Shown here piece after piece: positions 43,699 through 52,004 of a stretch of 64,000 nucleotides of DNA (its first letter is position 1; the number at the start of each line of letters is the position of its first letter). The stretch is taken from positions 1,440,001 through 1,504,000 of the forward strand of contig NZ_CP016786.1 of assembly GCF_002285495.1 (NCBI RefSeq), written 5' to 3'. The stretch is from Clostridium isatidis (GTDB lineage: Bacteria > Bacillota > Clostridia > Clostridiales > Clostridiaceae). Made by a program: the position numbers and the translations under genes. Under the pieces are notes generated by a model. The model was not told the DNA's origin, ran no database searches, and saw only the letters and a list, made by a program, of their open reading frames with translations.

Positions 43699-43725
43699 GA
43701 TCATCTAATATTTAAATTAAATAAG

Positions 43726-45378
43726 TTATACTATTTGTTGAAGACAAGATTTTAAATCTTCTTCTGGTGTACTAATAGGTTTTAAACCAAAAGTATCAAC
43801 TAAATATTGCAACACATTTGGAGATAAAAAGGCTGGTAATGATGGTCCTAGATACATATTTTTAACACCAACTGATAATAAAGCTAAAAGGTCTGCTACT
43901 GCCTTTTGTTCATACCATGATAAAACTATTGATAATGGTAATGAATTTACATCTGTATCAAAGGCATCTGCTAAAGAAGTCGCAATCTTCACTGCTGAAT
44001 AAACATCATTACATTGACCAACATCTAATAATCTTGGTAAACCACAAACTTCTCCAAATTCTAATTTATTAAATCTATATTTTCCACAAGCAAGGGTTAA
44101 TATTATACAATCCTTTGGGACTTGTTCTGCAAACTTTGTATAGTAATTTCTTCCTGGCCTCGCTCCATCACAACCTCCTATTACAAAGAAGTGTCTTATA
44201 TCACCATTTTTTACTGCAGATACTATTTTATCTGCATGACTTAAGGTAGCCTTATGAGCAAAACCCACCATTATTTCTTTTTCTTCTTCGTCTTCCTTAA
44301 ATCCACCTAATTCAAGAGCTTTCTCTATTACAGGGGAAAAATCTTTATATCCATTTTCATCTCTTCCAATATGAATAACTCCGTCCCAGCCTACAACTCC
44401 AGTACTAAATATTCTATCTTTATAGCTTTCTCTTGGCTTCATTAAACAGTTTGTAGTCATAAGGATACATCCAGGTATATTATCAAATTCTTTTTGCTGA
44501 TTTTGCCAAGCTGAACCATAGTTACCTACTAAGTGTTTATATTTCTTTAATTTCTCATAACCATGAGATGGAAGCATTTCTCCATGTGTATAAATGTTTA
44601 TTCCTTTTCCGTCTGTTTGTTCTAATAACATTTCTAAATCTCTTAAATCATGGCCAGAAACTATAATAAATGGACCCTTTTTAATATTAACGTTTACATT
44701 GTGGGGTGTAGGATGACTATATCTAGTAGTATTAGCATTATCTAGAACCCTCATAACTTCCAATGCTATTTCTCCAGTTCTCAATGTCCATCGTATTAAT
44801 TCTTCTACCCCAACATCATCATTAGTTATAGCTTCTAAAGCACGGAAATAAAATTGATCTACTTGATCGCTATAAAAATTTATAAATCTAGCTTGATGTC
44901 CATAAGCTGATATACCTTTTAAACCATATAAAATTGTATGTCTTAAAGATCTTATATCTGGATTAAGGTCTTTATCATACATCAATCCAGCTTTAACTGC
45001 ATCTTCTAACATTTGCTGCTTGGTTGCACTTAAATTGTATTTTGCTTCTTCTGGATAATCTCCCTTTGGTGCTTTACTTCTTAAGGCTTCCTTTATCTTT
45101 TGAGAATCTTTAAGAAGTTGTATATGTACTTCTACATCAAAATTAACATTAGTTAAAGTTGTAAAAAGTGAATTTTCTACAAACTCAACTATTGTTTTAT
45201 CTATTAGTTCTCCTTTATCAATTAAAGGCTTTGCATAGCAGGCTATCCCCTTTAATTGATATATTAATAAGTCTTGCAAATTAGCAACTTCGGGAGTTTT
45301 ACCGCATACACCCATTTTTGTACAGCCTTTTCCTCCCATGGTTTGCTCACATTGGTAACAAAACATTGCATTATCCAT
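43726..45378 (-). CDS. hcp: Hydroxylamine reductase (hybrid cluster protein)
   Basis: A 550-residue cytoplasmic metalloprotein that reduces hydroxylamine or nitric oxide. The N-terminal cluster ligands are in MFCYQCEQTMGGKGC and GVCGKTPE. The hybrid-cluster ligands appear later, with SGHDLRDLEMLLEQTDGKGI, THGEMLPSHGYE, GCILMTTNCLMKP, CGKYRFNK and GQCNDVYSAV. The length is that of the clostridial class. AAAGGAGA precedes the ATG. It is next to the RIC gene, a common pairing in nitrosative-stress defence. Confidence 0.97.
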   Translation of the reverse strand: MDNAMFCYQCEQTMGGKGCTKMGVCGKTPEVANLQDLLIYQLKGIACYAKPLIDKGELIDKTIVEFVENSLFTTLTNVNFDVEVHIQLLKDSQKIKEALRSKAPKGDYPEEAKYNLSATKQQMLEDAVKAGLMYDKDLNPDIRSLRHTILYGLKGISAYGHQARFINFYSDQVDQFYFRALEAITNDDVGVEELIRWTLRTGEIALEVMRVLDNANTTRYSHPTPHNVNVNIKKGPFIIVSGHDLRDLEMLLEQTDGKGINIYTHGEMLPSHGYEKLKKYKHLVGNYGSAWQNQQKEFDNIPGCILMTTNCLMKPRESYKDRIFSTGVVGWDGVIHIGRDENGYKDFSPVIEKALELGGFKEDEEEKEIMVGFAHKATLSHADKIVSAVKNGDIRHFFVIGGCDGARPGRNYYTKFAEQVPKDCIILTLACGKYRFNKLEFGEVCGLPRLLDVGQCNDVYSAVKIATSLADAFDTDVNSLPLSIVLSWYEQKAVADLLALLSVGVKNMYLGPSLPAFLSPNVLQYLVDTFGLKPISTPEEDLKSCLQQIV

Positions 45379-45472
45379 ATTTTATCTCCTTTCTTTTTTC
45401 ATGTATATTATTACCTGAGCAATAATGGTTTATTCATATCTATTTTCTTTATAAATAACTAAAATATGATAT

Positions 45473-45500
45473 AAAAAAGGGACTATAAAAGTCCCTTAAT
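45473..45500 (-). terminator. Intrinsic terminator after mgtA
   Basis: Arms AAGGGACT and AGTCCCTT followed by a run of T on the minus strand, directly after the mgtA stop. Confidence 0.88.
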
Positions 45501-45509
45501 AAAATTCTC

Positions 45510-48200
45510 TTATAATAATTCTCCATATCTTTTAATAAATAATCTTTTTAATACAGTTATTGAAATAAAATATAAAAATATTATTAAAAATAAATATATA
45601 AAATAGCTTGCAGGCATAGCTACCATATTTAATCTTTCACCAAAAACTGTATAAGGAATTATAGTCCCTATTGCTATCCCTAAAAATGTTAATATTGTAA
45701 GCTGCCATGAAGCCGTGCTTTGAATAAATGGTATTTTAGGTGTTCTAATTAAATGAATAACCATAGTTTGTGTCCATAAGGATTCAACAAACCATCCTGC
45801 ATGGAAAAGTCCTATAAAACCTATCTGTTCAACTTCATTCAACATATGGAATGGTCCCCCAAATACAAATGGACAAATGATAAAGTACAATAATAAAAAA
45901 GTTATTATATCAAAAACTGAACTAATTGGTCCCATCCAAAACATAAATTTACTGATTGAACTTGCATCCCATTTACGTGGAAACTTAAGATATTTTTCAT
46001 CAACATTATCCCAAGGAATTGTGATGCAAGAAATATCATAAATTAAATTTAACATTAATAATTGAAGCGGAAGCATTGGAATAAATGGCAAAAAAATACT
46101 CGCTATTAATACTGAAAATATATTTCCAAAATTTGAACTTGCTGTCATCTTTATATATTTAATTATATTAGCATAAATTTTTCTTCCTTCTATTATTCCC
46201 TCTTCTAATACCATTAAATCCTTTTCCAATAATATTATATCTGCAGATTCTTTTGCAATATCTACGGCTGTATCTACTGATATTCCTACATCAGCTTCAG
46301 TTATTGCAGCAGCATCATTTATTCCATCTCCCATAAAGCCTACAACATGTCCATTTTCTCTCAGAGCTGTTACAATTCTTGTTTTTTGATTTGGTGAAAG
46401 CTTAGCAAAGACATTGGAATTTTCAACTGCTTTCTTTAATTCTTCATCAGACATTTCATCTATGTCTGCCCCCAATAATAAGTTATTTGCCTTTATTCCT
46501 ACTTGTTTGCAAACTGCTGTAGTAACAATATCATTATCTCCAGTTAATATTTTTACATTAACTCCATAATCTTTTAATGTTCTAATTACATCTTCTGCAC
46601 TTTCCTTTGGCGGATCAAGGAATGCTAGAAATCCCATCAAAACCATATCTCTTTCATCTTTTTCTGAAAACTCATTAAATTCCGAAGGATTATTTTTTTG
46701 AGCAACACCTAATATTCTCATTCCTTGTTTATTATAATAAGATACTCTCTCTAATAATTCCTTCTCAATTTCTTCTGTTATTTTCTTTATTTCTCCTTTA
46801 TATTCAACAAAAGCACAAACTTCTAACATTTCTTCAATTGCGCCTTTTGTAATAAGTTGAGTTTTACCCCCTATACTTTCAACTACCACACTCATACGAC
46901 GACGATTAAAATCAAAAGGAATTTCATCAAGTTTCTTATAATCTCTCCATAATTCAACAATATCTAATTCATTAACATGATTAATTATAGCCTTATCTAT
47001 TAAATTTTTAAGCCCAGTTTGATAATAACTATTTAGAAAAGCATGACGTAAAACTCTAATATCTTCTTCCCCATGAATATTTAAATAATATTCTAAAACT
47101 ACTTTATCTTTAGTAATAGTACCAGTCTTATCAGCACAAAGTACATCCATTGCCCCAAAATTCTGAATTGCATTTAAGTCCTTAACTATTACTTTTTTCT
47201 TGGACATTGAAACTGCACCTTTTGCAAGATTAGCTGAAACTATCATTGGAAGCATTTCTGGAGTTAATCCAACAGCCACAGAAATTGCAAATAAGAAAGC
47301 TTCCATCCAATCACCTTTAGTAAATCCATTCATAAATAAAACTAGTGGTAACATAATTAACATAATCTTAATTAATATCCAAGATACAGAATTTATCCCC
47401 TTTTCAAAGCTTGTCACTATTTTTTTCCCTGATAAATTCTTTACCATAGAACCAAAAATTGAATTATCACCAACTTCAATTACAATTGCAACAGCTGATC
47501 CACTAATTACATTAGTTCCCATAAAAGCTAAATTCTTTATCTCCAAGGGATTTTTACAATTATCATCAGATATCCAACTATACTTTTCTACAGGCTCACT
47601 TTCACCAGTTAATGAGGATTGGCTTACAAATAAATCCTTTGCTTTTAATATTCTAACATCAGCAGGTATCATATCCCCCGCTGCAATATGAATTATATCA
47701 CCAACTACCAATTCATTTACCGGTATTTCTTTTAATTCTTCATTTTTACGCTTTACACTTATTGTTGTTCTAACAATTTTACTAAGATGCTCAGCAGCTT
47801 TATTAGACTTAGATTCTTGAATAAATCGTAGTCCCCCACTAACTAATATCATAGTTGTAACTATAATAACTGATGTAAAATCTTTTTGATCACTTTTAAC
47901 TAAAGCTACATCAGTTACATAAGAAATTACAGCTAAAGCTAATAAAATTATAGAAAATGGATTAATAAAAGCATCAATAATTTTTTTTATTAAAGATTTA
48001 CCCTTTTGATAACTAATCTCATTTTTCCCATATCTTTCCTTAATTTCTTCTATTTCATTTTCTTCATAACCTTCATAGCTTGTATTATATTTTCTTAATA
48101 CTCCTTCTTCTGTTAATCTTGATACTAATAATAAATTATTAATATTACCTTTCTTCTTTACTTCTTCCTTTATAACTTTATTAAAAAATAACTTTCTCAT
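45510..48200 (-). CDS. mgtA: Magnesium-translocating P-type ATPase
   Basis: An 896-residue P3B-type ATPase that imports Mg2+. Landmarks are the actuator loop TGESEPVEKY, PEMLPMIVSANLAKGA in the fourth membrane segment, the phosphorylated Asp in CADKTGTIT (near residue 355), the nucleotide-domain segment ITKGAIEEML and the hinge GDGINDAAAITEADVGISV. The C-terminal half has about six membrane segments. AAGGAGG lies 8 bases before the ATG but is partly covered by a hairpin. Expression is controlled by the long leader with an M-box riboswitch. Confidence 0.96.
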   Translation of the reverse strand: MRKLFFNKVIKEEVKKKGNINNLLLVSRLTEEGVLRKYNTSYEGYEENEIEEIKERYGKNEISYQKGKSLIKKIIDAFINPFSIILLALAVISYVTDVALVKSDQKDFTSVIIVTTMILVSGGLRFIQESKSNKAAEHLSKIVRTTISVKRKNEELKEIPVNELVVGDIIHIAAGDMIPADVRILKAKDLFVSQSSLTGESEPVEKYSWISDDNCKNPLEIKNLAFMGTNVISGSAVAIVIEVGDNSIFGSMVKNLSGKKIVTSFEKGINSVSWILIKIMLIMLPLVLFMNGFTKGDWMEAFLFAISVAVGLTPEMLPMIVSANLAKGAVSMSKKKVIVKDLNAIQNFGAMDVLCADKTGTITKDKVVLEYYLNIHGEEDIRVLRHAFLNSYYQTGLKNLIDKAIINHVNELDIVELWRDYKKLDEIPFDFNRRRMSVVVESIGGKTQLITKGAIEEMLEVCAFVEYKGEIKKITEEIEKELLERVSYYNKQGMRILGVAQKNNPSEFNEFSEKDERDMVLMGFLAFLDPPKESAEDVIRTLKDYGVNVKILTGDNDIVTTAVCKQVGIKANNLLLGADIDEMSDEELKKAVENSNVFAKLSPNQKTRIVTALRENGHVVGFMGDGINDAAAITEADVGISVDTAVDIAKESADIILLEKDLMVLEEGIIEGRKIYANIIKYIKMTASSNFGNIFSVLIASIFLPFIPMLPLQLLMLNLIYDISCITIPWDNVDEKYLKFPRKWDASSISKFMFWMGPISSVFDIITFLLLYFIICPFVFGGPFHMLNEVEQIGFIGLFHAGWFVESLWTQTMVIHLIRTPKIPFIQSTASWQLTILTFLGIAIGTIIPYTVFGERLNMVAMPASYFIYLFLIIFLYFISITVLKRLFIKRYGELL

Positions 48201-48207
48201 GGCCGTA

Positions 48208-48246
48208 CCTCCTTAATCTTAAAATTTGAAAAATACAAGATTAGGT
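48208..48246 (-). promoter_or_regulatory. Hairpin covering the mgtA ribosome-binding site
   Basis: On the minus strand CCTAATCTT (near 48237-48245) pairs with AAGATTAAGG (48211-48220), with one bulged base; the second arm contains the AAGG of the AAGGAGG ribosome-binding site of mgtA. The structure would lower translation initiation unless opened. Confidence 0.5.
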
Positions 48247-48292
48247 AAAGGCATAGACCCGAAAGAAGGAATGTTAAATATTAATTTTTAAT

Positions 48293-48379
48293 CTAAAAGA
48301 GGAATGGATTTCCCCTTTTATCTAGAAAATTTCTATTTCCCTCCAAAGGGTCCATTGCCTTACTATTTCCCTCTTCCAT
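48293..48379 (-). CDS. Possible 28-residue leader peptide upstream of mgtA
   Basis: An ATG preceded by GGAGGTG opens a 28-codon frame that reads MEEGNSKAMDPLEG and continues to a TAG at 48293. It lies between the M-box terminator and mgtA. Bases at its start (AAGAGGAATGGA) and end (TCCATTCCTCTT) form a 12-bp perfect inverted repeat, and an 11-base direct repeat encodes EGNS and EGNR ten codons apart. Translation of the ORF could alter the leader folding, as leader peptides do in enterobacterial mgtA. The conservation of the frame is untested. Confidence 0.45.
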   Translation of the reverse strand: MEEGNSKAMDPLEGNRNFLDKRGNPFLF

Positions 48380-48405
48380 TCCTCTTCACCTCCACAATAA
48401 AAATT

Positions 48406-48437
48406 AATAAAAAAACCTTACTGAAATACAGTAAGGT
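48406..48437 (-). terminator. M-box expression-platform terminator
   Basis: ACCTTACTG and CAGTAAGGT arms followed by seven T on the minus strand, downstream of the M-box aptamer. Its 5' arm begins CTCACCT, which can also pair with AGGTGAG at the 5' edge of the aptamer, giving the alternative antiterminator. Confidence 0.87.
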
Positions 48438-48489
48438 GAGTAAACTAATAAAATATTATATAAATTTAATGTAATAAAGCAAAATTATA

Positions 48490-48645
48490 TTATCACTTCA
48501 TCATCGTTCAAGCTTCAGCTCCATAAGGCGATGAAATTGCATTAGTCTACGCCTTGGTTTCGACATAAACTGCTAACCTTCTTATAGTGTCTCCACTATT
48601 TCGCGGCAGCAACCCTTATCCTCATGGTAACCTCACCTACCGAAT
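48490..48645 (-). promoter_or_regulatory. M-box (ykoK) magnesium riboswitch
   Basis: On the minus strand the aptamer opens with GGTAGGTGAGG, then GATAAGGGTTGCTGCCGCG, the conserved M-box core, and closes with a stretch containing ATGGAGCTGAAGCTTGAACG. High Mg2+ should stabilise the aptamer and so allow the downstream terminator to form and shut off mgtA. Position before a Mg2+ importer supports the call. Exact ends are approximate. Confidence 0.93.
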
Positions 48646-48667
48646 TATTAACTTTTCTTTCTAGTTC

Positions 48668-48696
48668 ATATTATAACATCTACATAAGCTTGTCAA
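48668..48696 (-). promoter_or_regulatory. Promoter of the mgtA leader
   Basis: TTGACA (48691-48696) and TAATAT (48668-48673) with a spacer of 17 lie about 25 bases before the M-box. A TATAAT two bases further up would give a spacer of 15. The mRNA leader is about 460 bases long. Confidence 0.7.
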
Positions 48697-48888
48697 CTCT
48701 TCTTCAAATTAATAAATCATAATTTCTTAAAATATTTCCTATATTTTTTATCATTTAATAATATATTAAAAATTCTTATTAAAATATTAAATAAAACCTA
48801 CTATATATTTTATAATATTTCTATCTTTAAAATAAGATTTATGTATATAATAACATTATAGATAATTCTGATCTTTCAAGGAGGTATT

Positions 48889-49851
48889 ATGAATAAAAAA
48901 GATAAATTAAAACTAATCTCCTTTGCAGCTGGTGCTTTAACAACTAGTGCTTTAGCTTATATAGGGAACTACTTTTATAATTATGCAATAAATAAAAAAA
49001 TTTCTGGACCAAAAAATGAAATGAAAGCAGAAGCTTTAGACTTAAATGAAAATATAGATATTCCTCACGAAGTAATATTAGGGGATATGCACTGGCTTAA
49101 ATATGAATCAAATTATGAAAATGTAACTATTAAATCCTTTGATAATTTAACATTACATGCTTATAAAATTCTAAATCCTTCTAAAACAGATAATTGGGTT
49201 ATAACTATTCACGGATATAATTCTGATGGAGCGGAAATGACTAATTATGCAAAAAAATTTTATGAAGAAGGTTACAATGTTTTAATACCCGATTTAAGAG
49301 CCCATGGTTATAGTGAAGGAAATTATATAGGCATGGGATGGCATGATAGACTTGATATTATTAAATGGATAAATTTCATCATTAAAGAAAATTCAAATGC
49401 TAAAATAATTTTACACGGAGTATCAATGGGAGCAGCAACTGCATGTATGGTTTCTGGTGAAGAACTTCCATCAAATGTTAAAGTAATAATTGCTGACTGT
49501 GGTTATTCTTCTGTTTGGGAAGAATTTACTTACCAATTAAAGCAAAAGTTTAAGCTGCCAAACTTCCCTTTTCTGCATGCAGCTTCTGTTGTTACTAGAA
49601 TTAGAGCTGGTTATAATCTAAAAAGAGCTTCTGTTATTAATCAAGTTGCAAAATCAAAAACTCCAATTTTATTTATTCATGGAGATAAAGATGATTATGT
49701 TCCTTACGAAATGATGGATAAATTGTATAATGCAGCTAATTGTCCTAAAGAAAAGATTACTATACTAGGTGCTGATCATGCAAAATGCGTTATTCAAGAT
49801 CCAGATACTTATTGGAATTCAATAAATAACTTTATTGCAAAATACTCATAA
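48889..49851 (+). CDS. Alpha/beta-hydrolase, probably membrane-anchored
   Basis: A 320-residue serine hydrolase. An N-terminal hydrophobic segment (about residues 9-27) may be a signal anchor, so the enzyme would face outside. The hydrolase domain has VITIHGYNSDGAEM (oxyanion region), the nucleophile Ser in HGVSMGAA (about residue 180), the acid in HGDKDDYVP and the His in GADHAKC. It matches the clostridial YqkD/BAAT-like family of unknown substrate. AAGGAGG precedes the ATG. It is divergent from mgtA. Confidence 0.88.
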   Translation: MNKKDKLKLISFAAGALTTSALAYIGNYFYNYAINKKISGPKNEMKAEALDLNENIDIPHEVILGDMHWLKYESNYENVTIKSFDNLTLHAYKILNPSKTDNWVITIHGYNSDGAEMTNYAKKFYEEGYNVLIPDLRAHGYSEGNYIGMGWHDRLDIIKWINFIIKENSNAKIILHGVSMGAATACMVSGEELPSNVKVIIADCGYSSVWEEFTYQLKQKFKLPNFPFLHAASVVTRIRAGYNLKRASVINQVAKSKTPILFIHGDKDDYVPYEMMDKLYNAANCPKEKITILGADHAKCVIQDPDTYWNSINNFIAKYS

Positions 49852-50009
49852 ACTCTTCCCGGTGCAAAAATAAAATCGAAGATAAATAAACAACCTTGAA
49901 TTTGATAAAAGTATTAAATAAATAGCAATCCTAGTGTATAAATAATAGAGCTCCAGTGTTATATTATTAATGGCTATAAAAATATTAAATTAAGAAAGCA
50001 GGTAAAACT

Positions 50010-50330
50010 ATGAACGTATATGCAATATTATTTTATTTAAGGGAAGAGCATAATCACCATGAACATTCTGAAGACTGTGGATGCGGACACAATCATGAGA
50101 GTCATAATCATAGAGATAATTATGATATAGTTGCTACCATCAAATCTTTAGGTCCTTGGGCAAATTTTATGCCAGATAGTTACTTAGTGAAAAGTGAGTT
50201 TACAGCAAAGGAAATAACAGAAAAACTTCAAAAATTTATACAAACAGGAGATTTACTTTTCGTTAGCAAAATTGATAAAGATGATGTTTCATCTTTAACT
50301 CCAGAAGTTGAAAATTGGATATTATCATAA
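50010..50330 (+). CDS. Small protein with SinR/Cas2-like fold and His-rich insert
   Basis: A 106-residue protein. It starts NVYAILFYLR, then has a strongly His/Cys-rich segment (residues 14-35: EHNHHEHSEDCGCGHNHESH...), and continues with IVATIKSLGPWANFMPDSYLV, SEFTAKEITEKL and GDLLFVSKIDKDD, which resemble SinR-family (Cas2-like ferredoxin-fold) small proteins, in which no His-rich part is typical. The insert would bind zinc or nickel ions. It is monocistronic between the hydrolase and a GNAT. No CRISPR array or cas gene is near, so a Cas2 function is not supported. Confidence 0.6.
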   Translation: MNVYAILFYLREEHNHHEHSEDCGCGHNHESHNHRDNYDIVATIKSLGPWANFMPDSYLVKSEFTAKEITEKLQKFIQTGDLLFVSKIDKDDVSSLTPEVENWILS

Positions 50331-50354
50331 TAAAACAAATAAATGAAAACACAA

Positions 50355-50381
50355 TAGGGACTGTCAAATACAGTCCCTTTA
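50355..50381. terminator. Bidirectional terminator between convergent genes
   Basis: Arms AGGGACTG and CAGTCCCT around a seven-base loop lie between the His-rich gene and the convergent GNAT gene. Confidence 0.75.
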
Positions 50382-50405
50382 TAAAATTCACCTTATCATA
50401 CTTTC

Positions 50406-50918
50406 CTATGCTATCTTTATATTCTTTAAAAAACTCTCCAAGTTTATATGATATTCTATTTCTTTTTCTAGCTCTCTTACTTTATTAAATCCAATTCCCT
50501 TAAATAAATTATGTGATCTTAAATTTGATTTTTTTATCTTTGCTATTACTGCATTATATCTCATTTCAAAAAAGGCCACCTTTAAAAGTTCAATCATTGC
50601 ATTATGTCCTATTCCATTTCCCCAAAGTGCCTTTTCACCTACTACAATTACTACTTCTGCCTTCTCTATTTTAGGTATTAATCTTATAAAGCCAACAGAT
50701 TGATATGTATCCTTAATTATAAAAAATCTACAATTATTGTTGAAAAGATGAGTTAAAATAGGCATATTTACTCTATTTATTATATTCAGCAAATTTCTTT
50801 TTACATTTTTATCTTCATTTAAGCAACTTATTATTTCCTCATCATTTAACCAATAGTATATTTTTTCAACATCAGACTTATACACTTCACTACACAAACT
50901 AATATCCTTTGATTTCAC
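50406..50918 (-). CDS. GNAT-family N-acetyltransferase
   Basis: A protein of about 170 residues with the GNAT pattern: RFFIIKDTYQSVGFIRLI, VVIVVGEKALWGNGIGHNAMIELLK (acetyl-CoA-binding Gly-rich loop) and KSNLRSHNLFKGIGFNKV near the end. It resembles the RimJ/RimL-like type. The start is put at the GTG at 50918, 8 bases after AAGGAG; the longer GTG at 50927 overlaps that site. The substrate is unknown. Upstream lies an unusual cluster of palindromes, one of which includes the ribosome-binding site. Confidence 0.82.
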   Translation of the reverse strand: MKSKDISLCSEVYKSDVEKIYYWLNDEEIISCLNEDKNVKRNLLNIINRVNMPILTHLFNNNCRFFIIKDTYQSVGFIRLIPKIEKAEVVIVVGEKALWGNGIGHNAMIELLKVAFFEMRYNAVIAKIKKSNLRSHNLFKGIGFNKVRELEKEIEYHINLESFLKNIKIA

Positions 50919-50925
50919 AAAGTAC

Positions 50926-51007
50926 ACTCCTTAGCTATTCTCAGTTTGCAAACTTTTTATTTTTACTAGTAATTTATATCTATAGTACTATCTTTTAGCT
51001 AAGGAGT
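50926..51007. promoter_or_regulatory. Nested palindrome cluster upstream of the GNAT gene
   Basis: A perfect 12-bp inverted repeat (ACTCCTTAGCTA at 50926-50937, TAGCTAAGGAGT at 50996-51007) encloses three perfect 10-bp palindromes: GTTTGCAAAC (50944-50953), TTACTAGTAA (50963-50972) and ATAGTACTAT (50982-50991). The left arm contains the ribosome-binding site of the GNAT gene. It may act as an RNA structure over the site or as an operator cluster. Confidence 0.55.
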
Positions 51008-51168
51008 AAAAATCAAAAAATAGGATTACTGAATTTTAACTCTTTTTATCTACATTTATCAAACAATTCCAATCTTTATCGCATTACCTTATATTTTCCA
51101 TTTTTAGTATTTAATTTCCATTAAAATGAATTAAATGTTTTTTTATTCCAAAACTAGAGTGTTTTCTA

Positions 51169-51882
51169 TTAATTACAGCTTTCTATAAATTTCTTAAATA
51201 TACTATAATGCTCATCATATTTTGTATATAATAATTCTGGATGCCATTGAACTCCTAAAATAAATTTTTTCCCTTCCATATAAACACTCTCAATTAATCC
51301 ATCTTCTGATATTGCAGCTTCTTTTAAAGAAGGTGCTAAAGTTTTTATTCCTTGATGATGTATACTATTAACTCCTAAAAACTCTTTATTATTTATTATT
51401 TCTCCCAATAAAGAATTTTTAATAATTTTAACCTTATGGCTCTCATTAAAAGTATTTTTCTTATCCAAGTGGTAACTATCTCTTCCATTATTTTTGTCAA
51501 ATTTTATATCTTGATATAAAGAGCCTCCTAATATAGCATTTAATAGTTGAAATCCTCTGCAAACAGCAAGTAAAGGCTTTTCCTTTTCTATCACACTTTT
51601 TAAAGCTATTATTTCCATGCAATCTCTATCTTTATATGGAACTTCACAATATTCTCTTTTCTCCTCATTATATAATTTAGGATCTATATCCTGACCTCCT
51701 GTAAATAAAAAGCCATCAAATTTATTAACCAAATTTTCAATATCCTTTATATTTTTTATAATAGGCACAATAAAGGGTATTCCCCCAGCATCCCTAACCG
51801 CCTCTGCATAATAAAATATTTTATCGTTGGCTGGACTTTCATAACTAGAAAGTGAAAATACCCCTATTATTGGTTTATTCAT
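51169..51882 (-). CDS. Class I glutamine amidotransferase-like hydrolase (PuuD/peptidase C26 family)
   Basis: A 237-residue cytoplasmic hydrolase. The start PIIGVFSLSSYE, the centre GFLFTGGQDIDPKLY and the nucleophile region PLLAVCRGFQLLNAILGGSLYQDI (Cys near residue 107) fit gamma-glutamyl-gamma-aminobutyrate hydrolases, with a final His-Glu in GVQWHPELLY. AAAGGAGA precedes the ATG. No putrescine-pathway gene is adjacent, so the exact substrate is open. Confidence 0.87.
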   Translation of the reverse strand: MNKPIIGVFSLSSYESPANDKIFYYAEAVRDAGGIPFIVPIIKNIKDIENLVNKFDGFLFTGGQDIDPKLYNEEKREYCEVPYKDRDCMEIIALKSVIEKEKPLLAVCRGFQLLNAILGGSLYQDIKFDKNNGRDSYHLDKKNTFNESHKVKIIKNSLLGEIINNKEFLGVNSIHHQGIKTLAPSLKEAAISEDGLIESVYMEGKKFILGVQWHPELLYTKYDEHYSIFKKFIESCN

Positions 51883-51974
51883 TTTTCTCTCTCCTTTCTA
51901 CATATTTTTTTCTTTTGTACATTAATATCTATTATATGATAAATCTACATAATTTGTTTTAAGAATATCATATA

Positions 51975-52001
51975 AAAAAGAACCTAGTATTTTACTAAGT
52001 T
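51975..52001 (-). terminator. Terminator after the DegV gene
   Basis: Arms GAACTTAGTA and TACTAGGTTC, with one mismatch, followed by a run of six T on the minus strand, just after the DegV stop. Confidence 0.78.
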
Positions 52002-52004
52002 CAT

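Noticed and set aside
50010..50330. Cas2 of a CRISPR system
   Set aside because: The fold resembles Cas2/SinR proteins, but there is no CRISPR array, no cas1 and no repeat-spacer pattern anywhere in the window.
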